NCBI RefSeq assembly: GCF_005222915.1
Contig: NZ_STFX01000006.1
Location: 203,623 to 267,622 of the forward strand
Source of the DNA: Rhizobium sp. FKL33
GTDB taxonomy: Bacteria > Pseudomonadota > Alphaproteobacteria > Rhizobiales > Rhizobiaceae
DNA: 64,000 bases
Direction of reading: 5' to 3'
The position numbers were made by a program, and so were the translations under genes. A model generated the notes under the pieces. That model ran no database searches. It was not told where the DNA came from and worked only from the letters and a program-made list of their open reading frames with translations. Position 1 is the first letter of the stretch. Every line of letters begins with the position of its first letter. Positions 52,281 through 60,756 of this stretch are shown one piece after another.

Positions 52281-53848
52281 TGGGCCACACCACTCATCAG
52301 TTCGCCAATCCGCTGGCGGGCGGCGGCGTCATTGTCGACAATGCCGACCACGCGTCCTTGCGACATGACAGCGATGCGGTCGGACAGTTCCATCAGTTCG
52401 TCGAGCTCCGTCGAGAACACCAGCACTGCCTTGCCGGCGTCGGCGGCCTCGCGAATGCGCCGGCGCGATGCCGCGATGTTCTGCAGATCGAGCCCATAGG
52501 TCGGCTTGGCGAAGATCACTGCCCGGGCGGCGCCCGTGAGTTCGCGGGCCAAGAGCAGCTTCTGGATGTTGCCGCCGGACAACTTGCCCGCCGGCGTATC
52601 GATGCTGGGCGTGCGAATGTCGCACTCGACCACCTGCCGGCGGGCGTTGGCGGCGATCTCGGCGGGGTTTTCGAAGCCCCTGCGCCAGAAGGGCGCCTCG
52701 CCGATCTGCTTGAGCAGAAGGTTTATCGATACCGGGAAGGCGCCGACCGTTCCCTCGCCCAGGCGGTCGTCGGTTACATAACGCAGACCGCGCTTGCGCC
52801 GGTCGCCCACGGAGAGATCTTCCAGCGGCGCGCCGTCGAGATAGATGCGGCCATTGCGAACCGGCCGCTGGCCGGCCAGCGCTTCCGCCAGTTGCTTTTG
52901 TCCATTGCCGTCAATGCCGGCGACGCCGACGATTTCGCCTGCGCGGATCTTCATTTCGACGCCGGACACCGGCACGGCCGGATCATCCACTTCGAGCGCG
53001 AGGATTTCCAGTATCGGCTCGCCCAGGGTAGTCCGCGCCGCCGGTCTGGCGTCGGTGGTCGTTGGAGCGCTTCGGTCCTCGCTTTGGCCGAACATCAGCC
53101 GGACGATTTCCTGCGTGACCTTTTCCGGTCCAAGCGTCTTCAGGGCGTCCGGCGCGATCGCGCCGACCTTCTTGCCGAGGCGCAGGACCGTGATGCGGTC
53201 GCCGTAAGCCACCGCTTCATTGAGCTTGTGGGTGATGAAGATCACGGCGAGGCCTTGCGCCACCAGACGGCGCATCAACTGCCCAAGCCTCTCCGCGTCC
53301 TTGGGCGTCAACATCGCCGTGGCTTCATCGAGAATGAGAAACCGGCTGCCGCGCATCATCGCGCGCACGATCTCGGCCTGTTGTTGCTCGCCGAGAGACA
53401 GGCTGCTCGCCACGGCCATAGGCGTGACCTCGACGCCGATCGAATGGGCGGTCTCGCTCATCCGCGCGGCGATCGCCTGTCTGTCCGGGCTGCGCCACCA
53501 ACGGCCGCCGAGATTGACATTGTCCACCAGCGTTAGGCTGGGCACCAGCATGGAATGCTGAAACACCGTGCCGATGCCGATGGACAAGGCGTGCTGCGGG
53601 GATTGAATTGCCGTCCGCGTTCCGTCGATATGGATCTCGCCGTCATCGGGCTGCTGCAGCCCGGACAGCATGCTGACCAATGTCGATTTCCCGGCCCCGT
53701 TTTCCCCCAGCAGCACATGCACTTCACCCGGGAAGAAATCGATCGAGACGGAGTCGTTGGCGACAATGCCGGGGAAGCGTTTGGTAACGCCTTTCAGGGA
53801 GACAATCGGCCGGCTAGGCGCCGGAGCCGCTGCGGGAGTGGACGTCAT
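52277..53848 (-). CDS. BMP-type ABC transporter ATPase (two nucleotide-binding domains)
   Basis: 523 aa tandem ATPase of the YufO/NupO class. Domain 1: Walker A GENGAGKST, signature SLSLGEQQQAEIVRAMM, Walker B FLILDEATAML. Domain 2: degenerate Walker A GIDGNGQKQLAEALAG, signature KLSGGNIQKLLLARELT, with FAKPTYGLDLQ replacing the usual DEPT of Walker B, a common degeneracy in the second domain. Transcribed after the binding protein gene, 77 bases apart. Confidence 0.93.
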   Translation of the reverse strand: MTSTPAAAPAPSRPIVSLKGVTKRFPGIVANDSVSIDFFPGEVHVLLGENGAGKSTLVSMLSGLQQPDDGEIHIDGTRTAIQSPQHALSIGIGTVFQHSMLVPSLTLVDNVNLGGRWWRSPDRQAIAARMSETAHSIGVEVTPMAVASSLSLGEQQQAEIVRAMMRGSRFLILDEATAMLTPKDAERLGQLMRRLVAQGLAVIFITHKLNEAVAYGDRITVLRLGKKVGAIAPDALKTLGPEKVTQEIVRLMFGQSEDRSAPTTTDARPAARTTLGEPILEILALEVDDPAVPVSGVEMKIRAGEIVGVAGIDGNGQKQLAEALAGQRPVRNGRIYLDGAPLEDLSVGDRRKRGLRYVTDDRLGEGTVGAFPVSINLLLKQIGEAPFWRRGFENPAEIAANARRQVVECDIRTPSIDTPAGKLSGGNIQKLLLARELTGAARAVIFAKPTYGLDLQNIAASRRRIREAADAGKAVLVFSTELDELMELSDRIAVMSQGRVVGIVDNDAAARQRIGELMSGVAQ

Positions 53849-53925
53849 TTAAGCTACCGCCATAATTTGCGCATTCCGAACAGTCATGTGGTCCAGGGCG
53901 GCGTTTCCTCCCCGGACCAGCCTCA

Positions 53926-54951
53926 TCATTTCAACTGGCTGACGAGGGCGTGCACGGAATCCGCATCGAATTTCGGCGTGATCTTGATCTCGCCCGCGAT
54001 GATCTGGTCGCGGATCGCCATCACCGATGTCCAGACATCGTCCGGGATCTGCTTGGTCTTGAGCAGTGACACCGAATTGTCCTTGAGCGAGATATTGTAG
54101 TTCCGCGAGCCGAACTTGTCCGCCTTGAGGTCCTCGATCATGGCCGTATAGACCGGGGTGAGGTTCCACAGCACCGAGCTCAGCAGATAGCCCTTGTCGA
54201 TCGTGGACTTGTCGCCGATCACATCGATGAACAGCACCTTGCCGCCATCGGTCGCCTTTGTCGTTTCCACCGCCTGCAGCATGCCGAAGGAGGAACCATT
54301 GCCCTGGCCGAAAATAATGTCGGCGCCGGCGGCGATCAACGATTCGGTCACGCGCTTACCGCCGGCGGCGTCGGAATAGGCAGCCGGGCCGATGACCGCG
54401 TAACGGATGACGGTGGACGCCTTTTCCGCCTTCACGCCCTCGGCGAAGGCGGCGGACTGCGAATTCCATGAGGGCGGCTCGCCGGAGACGACGATGCCGA
54501 CCGTTCCGGAGCGCGACATCTTGGCGGCAAGACGGCCCCCGAGATAAGCGCCTTCATGGCCGCTGGCGGTATAATCGGCGACTGCGTCCTTCTTGAGCGA
54601 TTTCGGGCTGTCGACGATCGCCACCTTGACGCCAAGTTCTGCGCCAATCTCGGGCGCTGCAGTGTTGTAGCCGCTGGCATGCGCGATCAGAAGCGCATTG
54701 CCGTCTTCCGCCAGTTCGCGCAGAGTCGGGCGCACATCGCCATAGCCGAGATTTTCGGCCGTCACCACCTCGACGCCCGTCGCCTTGCCGGCCGCCTTCG
54801 CTCCTTCGACGCCTTGCTGATTCCAGCCAAAGTCTGTTCCCTGCTCTGGCGTAAGAATTGCGATCGATTTTATATCTTGGGCATGCACAATAGACGCCGA
54901 TATTGCAAAAGCAACTGACGCAAGAAGTCCATAGATAGTTCTATTTTTCAT
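53926..54951 (-). CDS. BMP/PnrA-like periplasmic binding protein
   Basis: 341 aa with a Sec signal peptide (TIYGLLASVAFAISASIVHA). The BMP fold shows GTDFGWNQQGVEGAKAAG, ADGNALLIAHASGYNTAA-like text (EDGNALLIAHASGYN), VADYTASGHEGAYLGGRLA and ADIIFGQGNGSSFGML. Family members bind nucleosides or small heterocycles. Between the aminotransferase and the hydroxylase cluster, it is a good candidate for B6 vitamer or hydroxypyridine uptake; this is inference. Confidence 0.92.
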   Translation of the reverse strand: MKNRTIYGLLASVAFAISASIVHAQDIKSIAILTPEQGTDFGWNQQGVEGAKAAGKATGVEVVTAENLGYGDVRPTLRELAEDGNALLIAHASGYNTAAPEIGAELGVKVAIVDSPKSLKKDAVADYTASGHEGAYLGGRLAAKMSRSGTVGIVVSGEPPSWNSQSAAFAEGVKAEKASTVIRYAVIGPAAYSDAAGGKRVTESLIAAGADIIFGQGNGSSFGMLQAVETTKATDGGKVLFIDVIGDKSTIDKGYLLSSVLWNLTPVYTAMIEDLKADKFGSRNYNISLKDNSVSLLKTKQIPDDVWTSVMAIRDQIIAGEIKITPKFDADSVHALVSQLK

Positions 54952-55029
54952 TGCTGTTCCCTTCTTTTTTGTGTCCTTTACATGAATATATCTCGATGGT
55001 AGGCCTTTATAAATTCAAAGGAGCCACAT

Positions 55030-55464
55030 ATGAGACATATTCAATCTTTTCTGGCCGTAGCTATCTTCTTCGCCGCCATTCCTGTAACCGGCGCCCTCGC
55101 CACGCCGCTGGAGCGCGGGTCCAAGGGACTGTTGCCGATCGCCATCACTCTCAAGAACGAGGGCGGAAAGCCCATCGCCTGCGGCGCCACCCTGGCGCAC
55201 TGGTATTCTCAACCGCTTGGCGCCGTGAAGCCGGGCGGCGCGCTGCATGCCGTTCTCTGGCAGAAGCAGAAGACCGGCGCGGTCTATCTCCTGAACCAGA
55301 TCGAGGACCGGATGCCTGTCGAACGCCTCTGGTGCGGACTGGCCGACCAATCCTGGCAGACCCGCGCCGAGGTCAGTTTCGAGCGAAAGGCGGGCGTCAG
55401 GATCGGGTCGATCATCATGACCTGCGCGTCGGAGGCCGGCGGCGTTCGCTGCCGCCAGGACTGA
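55030..55464 (+). CDS. Small exported protein of unknown function
   Basis: 144 aa with a clear Sec signal peptide (SFLAVAIFFAAIPVTGALA) and a soluble body with four Cys after cleavage (CGATLAHWYS, LWCGLADQSW, IMTCASEAGG, VRCRQD), suggesting two disulfides. I recognise no family. AAAGGAGCC lies before the ATG. It is divergent from the BMP binding protein and followed by the operator-rich gap of the hydroxylase operon. Confidence 0.6.
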   Translation: MRHIQSFLAVAIFFAAIPVTGALATPLERGSKGLLPIAITLKNEGGKPIACGATLAHWYSQPLGAVKPGGALHAVLWQKQKTGAVYLLNQIEDRMPVERLWCGLADQSWQTRAEVSFERKAGVRIGSIIMTCASEAGGVRCRQD

Positions 55465-55564
55465 GGCGCCGCGGCGGCGTTCGCCGCCAGATGTCGATGA
55501 TAGAGACGCCATGGAAAACTCCGCTGCCATGAGCCTGTGCGGCAACTGCTTGGCCGAAGGAGCT

Positions 55565-55872
55565 CAACCATACCGAAAATGGTTGGCTTCCTCGTCTGCC
55601 GGGGGACTATAATCTCACTGTCGACAGCGTCAACAGAGATTCAACCATTATTTTTTGGTTGGATCTCGGTTGAGAATATCACAAAATTTTTTTGCCTTTT
55701 TGTTGGGCTAGAAACGCCGTCAAACGCACTCTGCATGCGGGAAGATGACCTGCAAACTACCGAGAATCCCGTTGTTCTGCGCGTTTTTCGAGCGGTATTT
55801 GCATGTGGGGCTATTTTTTAGGCGACCATCAAAATACTCCAACCAATAATTTTGGTTGATTTTAATTGGTTG
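55565..55872 (+). promoter_or_regulatory. Control region with clustered CAACCA/TGGTTG inverted repeats
   Basis: The 535-base gap 55465-55999 has no convincing gene and is AT-rich from about 55590. It holds three inverted repeats: CAACCAT-N7-ATGGTTG (55565-55585), CAACCA-N8-TGGTTG (55642-55661) and CAACCA-N7-TGGTTG (55840-55858), plus a further TTGGTTG at 55866-55872. Seven such hexamers in 308 bases is far above chance. Half-sites are identical to those beside the GntR gene at 48.95 kb, so the GntR regulator probably controls the hydroxylase operon too. Confidence 0.65.
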
Positions 55873-55999
55873 AAGGTTACCTTGACCTCCGTCGGCTCCA
55901 GGAAGCCGCACGGGGCCACACTGGACGCCTGTTTTTCCGTTGATCGCCTGACGAACACGGCAGGGCGGGGCGTCCGACTTGAGGGTTTAGGAGAAGCCA

Positions 56000-57490
56000 A
56001 TGGTCAACACACTGTCCGCCGCGAAGACAAAGGTCGTGAGCCGCCTGAAGACAGGCGACGAGTTCAAGGCGTCGCTTGATGATGGGCGTCAGCTCTGGGT
56101 CGGCGGCAAGCGCGTCGAGAAGGTGACCGACGAACCGGCGCTGAAGGCAGGCGTCGATCTGCTCGCGTCGATGTTCGACGATCAGTTCACTGAAGAATAT
56201 GCCGACGCCACGACATATCTCGAGCCGACGACTAATGAGATTGTCAGCCGCTCCTGGCAGATACCCCGCACCCGGCAAGATCTGGAAGATCGTCGCAAGA
56301 TGATCGAATATACAAGCCTCAAGACGGGCGGCACGTTTGGCCGTCCGCCGGATCTGGCGCCGGCGATCGCCGTGGGTCTGGCCGCCTATCTGCCGACCTT
56401 CAAGGCGAAGAAGTCGCTTGTCGACGGCTGCAGCCCCGATTTCGCCGAGAATATCGAAAGCTACATCGCCTTCGGACGCGAAAACAATCTCACCGCCTCC
56501 GAAAGTCTGGCGGGTCCGCAGACCGACCGCTCCGATCCGAAGGCGGCAGAGGGTTCGCTGCTGCGGGTCAAGTCTGTCGAGAAGGGTGGCATCCGGATTT
56601 CAGGGGCCAAGACCGTCGGCTCGATCGCGGCGCAAGCCAATGAAATCTTCTTCACCAATCTGGGCGGCATCCAGTCGACGCCGGCGGACGCCTGCATCTG
56701 GGGGTCTGTTCCGATCAACACTCCCGGCATCAAGATGATCTCCCGCGAAATGGTGTCGCAGCCGGGCTCGGATCCCTTCGATCATCCGGTCGGCCATCGC
56801 GGCGAGGAAGCAGACCAATTCATCGTCTTCGACAATGTGTTCGTGCCGACCGAGCGCATCTTCAATCTCGGAGATCCGACCGCCATGCAATGGTATGGTC
56901 CGGTTTGCGTGTTCGCCCATTGGCATGTGCTGACGCGCCTGGCTGTGAAGGCGGAACTGTTCGTCGGCGCGGGCCAGATGGTCATCGAGGTCCTCGGCAC
57001 CGACAAGATCCCGGCCGTTCAGATGATGCTGGGAGAACTGATCGAATATGCCCAGACGCTGCGCGCCTTCATCTATGCGGCCGAGGCCAAGGCCAAGCCG
57101 ACGGAAGCCGATGTCATGGCGCCGGATGTCGGTATGCTGACGGCTGGCCGTCTCTATTCCATCCAGCATTATCCGCGCATCATCCACATCTTGCAGGAAA
57201 TGTGCGGCCAAGGCCTGGTGATGCGGTTCGGCAAGGCTGCCTACCAGAATCCGGAGATCGGCCATCATCTCAAGGATCTGCTGCCCGGCCATGGCGTCTC
57301 GGCGATGCAGAAGGAATTGCTGATGAACTTCATCTGGGACATGACCGCGAGCGCGCTCGCCGGTCGCGTGGCCCTGTTCGAGAATGTCAACGCCAGCCCG
57401 GCTCCACGCCTGCGCGCCCGCCTTTTCGACGAAGTCGATCGCAAAGGTTATGTCGCCCAGGTCAAGAAGCTCGCCGGCATGGACTGGTGA
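56000..57490 (+). CDS. HpaB-family FADH2-dependent monooxygenase (4-hydroxyphenylacetate 3-hydroxylase type)
   Basis: 496 aa, the oxygenase component of a two-component flavin monooxygenase with an acyl-CoA dehydrogenase-like fold. Family stretches: VTDEPALKAGVDLLASMFDD, QTDRSDPKAAEG, ISGAKTVGSIAAQANEIFFT, GHRGEEADQFIVFDNVFVPTERIF. It uses FADH2 supplied by the HpaC-type reductase encoded at 61.8 kb. Such enzymes ortho- or para-hydroxylate phenols; next to a 2,5-dihydroxypyridine dioxygenase, a 3-hydroxypyridine substrate is likely. Starts the catabolic operon behind the operator cluster. Confidence 0.87.
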   Translation: MVNTLSAAKTKVVSRLKTGDEFKASLDDGRQLWVGGKRVEKVTDEPALKAGVDLLASMFDDQFTEEYADATTYLEPTTNEIVSRSWQIPRTRQDLEDRRKMIEYTSLKTGGTFGRPPDLAPAIAVGLAAYLPTFKAKKSLVDGCSPDFAENIESYIAFGRENNLTASESLAGPQTDRSDPKAAEGSLLRVKSVEKGGIRISGAKTVGSIAAQANEIFFTNLGGIQSTPADACIWGSVPINTPGIKMISREMVSQPGSDPFDHPVGHRGEEADQFIVFDNVFVPTERIFNLGDPTAMQWYGPVCVFAHWHVLTRLAVKAELFVGAGQMVIEVLGTDKIPAVQMMLGELIEYAQTLRAFIYAAEAKAKPTEADVMAPDVGMLTAGRLYSIQHYPRIIHILQEMCGQGLVMRFGKAAYQNPEIGHHLKDLLPGHGVSAMQKELLMNFIWDMTASALAGRVALFENVNASPAPRLRARLFDEVDRKGYVAQVKKLAGMDW

Positions 57491-57580
57491 TCCGGACAAA
57501 TCCGGCAAGGCGCGCCCCGCGCCTTGCCTTCCCATCTCCCATTTTGGCAGCCGCGACGCGGCTCGACCGAAAGACGTCCC

Positions 57581-57979
57581 ATGTTGTCTCACGATCAGCT
57601 TATCGACCGGTTCTACGATAGTTACAATCGCCATGACGCCGCCGCCGCCGCCGCGCTCTACGCGGATGACGGAAGCCATGTCGAAGTGGCCATGAGCAAG
57701 ACGCGATCCGGCGCTTCAGCGCTCCAGGCCGGACTGGAAGGGTTTTTCAGAATGATGCCGGATGTCGTCTGGCAGGAGCGGGAGCGCATACGCTCCGCCG
57801 ACAGCATCGCCGTCGTCTATACGATGACGGGTCATGTCGCCACGCGCGCGACCGAGACTGCTGTGGAGCCAAAACCGTTCGCCTTGCCCGGCCTGCATCT
57901 GTTCAAATTCCAGGACGGACGGATCATCGAGACGCAGGATCTCTGGTCCAAGGCTGATTTTCTGGCTCAGATCGCGTGA
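57581..57979 (+). CDS. SnoaL/NTF2-like small protein
   Basis: 132 aa from ATG 57581, NTF2-like fold: DRFYDSYNRHDAAAAAALYADDGSHVEV at the N-terminus and KPFALPGLHLFKFQDGRIIE then WSKADFLAQI at the end. Members are isomerases, cyclases, hydrolases or decarboxylase-like enzymes, so it may process a pathway intermediate. Its stop overlaps the amidase GTG start (GTGA). Exact role unknown. Confidence 0.75.
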   Translation: MLSHDQLIDRFYDSYNRHDAAAAAALYADDGSHVEVAMSKTRSGASALQAGLEGFFRMMPDVVWQERERIRSADSIAVVYTMTGHVATRATETAVEPKPFALPGLHLFKFQDGRIIETQDLWSKADFLAQIA

Positions 57980-59421
57980 CGTCGATGAAGATCGCGGATT
58001 ATCAAAGCTTCGACGCGCTTGGCCTGGCAGAACTGGTGAGAACCAAAGCCGTCTCGCCCGGTGAATTGCTGGAGACCGCCATATCGCTGATCGAGGCCCT
58101 CGATCCTGTTCTGAACAGCGTGGTGCACCGCCATTTCGATCTCGCGCTGGCGGCGATCCGAAACGGCCTGCCCGACGGGCCTTTTTCCGGCGTGCCCTTC
58201 CTGATCAAGAACACCGGCTTCGACGTCAAGGACATGATCCTGTCGACAGGGTCGAAGCTGTTTGCCGATGCGGTGTCGGGACGCGACGGAACGCTCGCCG
58301 CCCGCTACAAGGCTGCGGGCCTCGTCATCCTGGGCAAATCAAACACGCCGGAATTCGCCCTGAGCTTCGCAACAGAGCCCGCCGCATTCGGCGTGAGCCG
58401 GAATCCGTGGAACACGGATCACGGCCCAGGCGGGTCCTCCGGCGGGTCGGCCGCCGCCGTCGCCGCCGGCATTGTTCCCATGGCCAATGCGTCGGATGGC
58501 GCCGGCTCGACGCGGCTGCCGGCATCCCATTGCGGCCTGTTCGGCTTCAAGCCCAGCCGCATGCGCAACCCGCTTGGGCCAGTGGCGGTCGAAGGCATCG
58601 CCGGCATGTCGACGCCACACGCTCTGTCCTGGAGCGTGCGCGACAACGCAGCGCTTCTGGACGCCTCGGCGGGCCCGGACATCGGTGATCCCTATGCGGC
58701 GCCGGCTCCCGCCTCGAGCTTCCTCGCCGCCGCTGGGCGCGACCCCCGGCCTTTGCGGATCGGCGTGACGCTCGCCTCGCCGCTCGGAACGCCTGTTGAC
58801 CCCGATATTCTCAGCACGGTCGAGGCGGCGGCGCGCTTTCTCGAACACCTTGGTCATCATGTCGATCCGGTGGACGACGCCGGCTATGACGCGCATGCGC
58901 TGAAAGCGGCCTGGCGGGTGATTGCCGGCGTCAATGTCGCGCCTGCGGTTTTGGCGCGCGGCCGGCAGCTCGGGCTTGCCGATCCGGTCACCGAACTGGA
59001 GGCCGTCAATGCGCAATGGGTGCGCGAGGGGCTTGAGCGCAGCGGCGTCGAATATCTTTCGGCCGTCAATCAGTTGCACCAGACAGCGCGGTCGCTCGGG
59101 CGCTTCTTTGAGCGCTACGACGTTCTGCTGTCGCCGGTGACGGGCGAACTTGCGGCGGTGATCGGCGAGATGGCGAGCAGCCACGGCGATCTCGACAGTT
59201 TCTACGACCGCTTCTGGTCGCATGGCCCGTTCACCTGCGCCTTCAACGCTTCAGGCTTCCCCGCCATGAGCGTGCCCTTCGGCCGATCGCAGTCGGGTCT
59301 GCCGATCGGCGTCCATTTCGGCGCCGCCTTTGGCGACGAGGAGCTTTTGTTTTCGCTGGCGGGCCAGATCGAGCGCGCGCGCCCGTGGTTCCATTGCCGT
59401 CCGCAGAGTTTGCCGGTCTGA
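57976..59421 (+). CDS. Amidase-signature family hydrolase, copy 1
   Basis: 481 aa. The Ser-cisSer-Lys triad is visible: Lys78 in FLIKNTGFD, the Gly/Ser-rich GGSSGGSAAAVAAG (near 155) and the nucleophile Ser in DGAGSTRLPAS (near 177). Start GTG 57976 overlaps the preceding stop; ATG 57985 is an alternative. Likely hydrolyses an amide formed by ring cleavage, for example N-acyl- or maleamate-type. Only distantly similar to the second amidase, so probably a different step. Confidence 0.88.
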   Translation: MTSMKIADYQSFDALGLAELVRTKAVSPGELLETAISLIEALDPVLNSVVHRHFDLALAAIRNGLPDGPFSGVPFLIKNTGFDVKDMILSTGSKLFADAVSGRDGTLAARYKAAGLVILGKSNTPEFALSFATEPAAFGVSRNPWNTDHGPGGSSGGSAAAVAAGIVPMANASDGAGSTRLPASHCGLFGFKPSRMRNPLGPVAVEGIAGMSTPHALSWSVRDNAALLDASAGPDIGDPYAAPAPASSFLAAAGRDPRPLRIGVTLASPLGTPVDPDILSTVEAAARFLEHLGHHVDPVDDAGYDAHALKAAWRVIAGVNVAPAVLARGRQLGLADPVTELEAVNAQWVREGLERSGVEYLSAVNQLHQTARSLGRFFERYDVLLSPVTGELAAVIGEMASSHGDLDSFYDRFWSHGPFTCAFNASGFPAMSVPFGRSQSGLPIGVHFGAAFGDEELLFSLAGQIERARPWFHCRPQSLPV

Positions 59422-59442
59422 TCGGCTGGCAAAGGAGAAGAA

Positions 59443-60756
59443 ATGAGCACGATGTCCTACTCCGATATCCGCGCGCTCGGCGCGAGAGACGTGGCCGCTT
59501 CTGTCGAAGCCGGCAGGCTCTCCGTGGTCGACGTCGCCGAAGCCTATCTGGAACGGGTCGCCGCACGCGAGCCCGATGTCCAGGCCTGGGAATATCTCGA
59601 CCCTCGGCAGGCGCTGGCGACGGCGGCGGCATTGGACAAAGTCGGCCCCAAGGGCGCCCTGGCCGGCGTGGCGGTCGGCGTCAAGGACGTCATCGACACG
59701 GCCGATATGCCGACTGGCTATGGATCGGCGGTGTATAAGGGGTTCCAGCCGGCCTGCGACGCGCCCTGCGTGGCGCTGAGCCGGGCCGAGGGCGCGCTGG
59801 TGCTCGGCAAGACCGTCTCCACGGAATTCGCCATGGCAAGCCCGGGCAAGACGCGCAACCCCTATAACGGCGCCCATACCCCGGGCGGATCGTCGAGCGG
59901 CTCCTGCGCGGCGGTCGCGGCAGGCATGGCGCTCATGGCCTTCGGCACCCAGACCGCCGGCTCAATCATCCGGCCCGCCTCTTATTGCGGCGTGGTGGGC
60001 TACAAGCCGAGCTTCGGACTGATCGACGCCGCCGAGGTCAAAGTGCTGTCGCACCAGCTCGACACGCTCGGCGTGATCACCCGCACCGTGGCCGATGCGG
60101 CCTGGTGCGCGGCCGCCGTGTCCGGGCGCTCGCGGCTGGTCGTCAACGACCTGCCGGACCGACCGGTCATCGGGCTTCTGCTGCCGTCCCGGCTGGACCA
60201 GGCGCATCCGGACGCCCTGACGGCGCTGGACCAGGCGGCCAGTAAAATCGCCGCAGCCGGCGGCGTGGTGAAGACCCTTGCTCTTCCCGACTGGTTCGAC
60301 AGCCTGCACGACTTGCACGCCGCGATCATGGGATGGGATGTAACCCGCGCTCTGGCGCATGAACGCTTGACCCTCTGGAGCAGACTGACCCCGGTGACCC
60401 GCGACTTCCTGGCCGAAAAAGCCAAAACAACCATTGAGGAATACGAAGCCGCCTGCATCGCCATCCATGAACGGCGTTTGCAGCTGGCGGCGTTGATGGA
60501 CGGACTTGACGCGATCATGACATTGCCGGCGCCGGGACCGGCGCCGGAAGGTCTCGCCGCAACGGGCGCGCCGGTGTTCAACAGTCCCTGGACCGTCTTG
60601 CATGGTCCCTGTGTGACAGTTCCCGTGATGCTCTCGGCCAAGGGCCTGCCCATCGGCGTGCAACTGGTCGGCGCAGCGGGTGATGATGCGCGCCTGCTGC
60701 ATGTTGCGGCTTTCGCCGAACGCGCGTTTGGCTTTGCGGGTGGTCGGTTCGCATGA
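59443..60756 (+). CDS. Amidase-signature family hydrolase, copy 2
   Basis: 437 aa. Catalytic Lys81 in VGVKDVIDT, cis-Ser in GGSSSGSCAAVAAG (near 148) and nucleophile Ser in TQTAGSIIRPAS (near 173). AAGGAGAAGAA precedes the ATG. Its stop overlaps the AbrB-type gene's ATG (ATGA). With copy 1 it would provide two successive C-N hydrolyses downstream of the dioxygenase; the order is unknown. Confidence 0.88.
   Translation: MSTMSYSDIRALGARDVAASVEAGRLSVVDVAEAYLERVAAREPDVQAWEYLDPRQALATAAALDKVGPKGALAGVAVGVKDVIDTADMPTGYGSAVYKGFQPACDAPCVALSRAEGALVLGKTVSTEFAMASPGKTRNPYNGAHTPGGSSSGSCAAVAAGMALMAFGTQTAGSIIRPASYCGVVGYKPSFGLIDAAEVKVLSHQLDTLGVITRTVADAAWCAAAVSGRSRLVVNDLPDRPVIGLLLPSRLDQAHPDALTALDQAASKIAAAGGVVKTLALPDWFDSLHDLHAAIMGWDVTRALAHERLTLWSRLTPVTRDFLAEKAKTTIEEYEAACIAIHERRLQLAALMDGLDAIMTLPAPGPAPEGLAATGAPVFNSPWTVLHGPCVTVPVMLSAKGLPIGVQLVGAAGDDARLLHVAAFAERAFGFAGGRFA

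Noticed and set aside
55537..55821. 94-codon plus-strand open frame in the AT-rich gap
   Set aside because: Lies over the operator repeats, has no ribosome site and no protein-like pattern; treated as non-coding.
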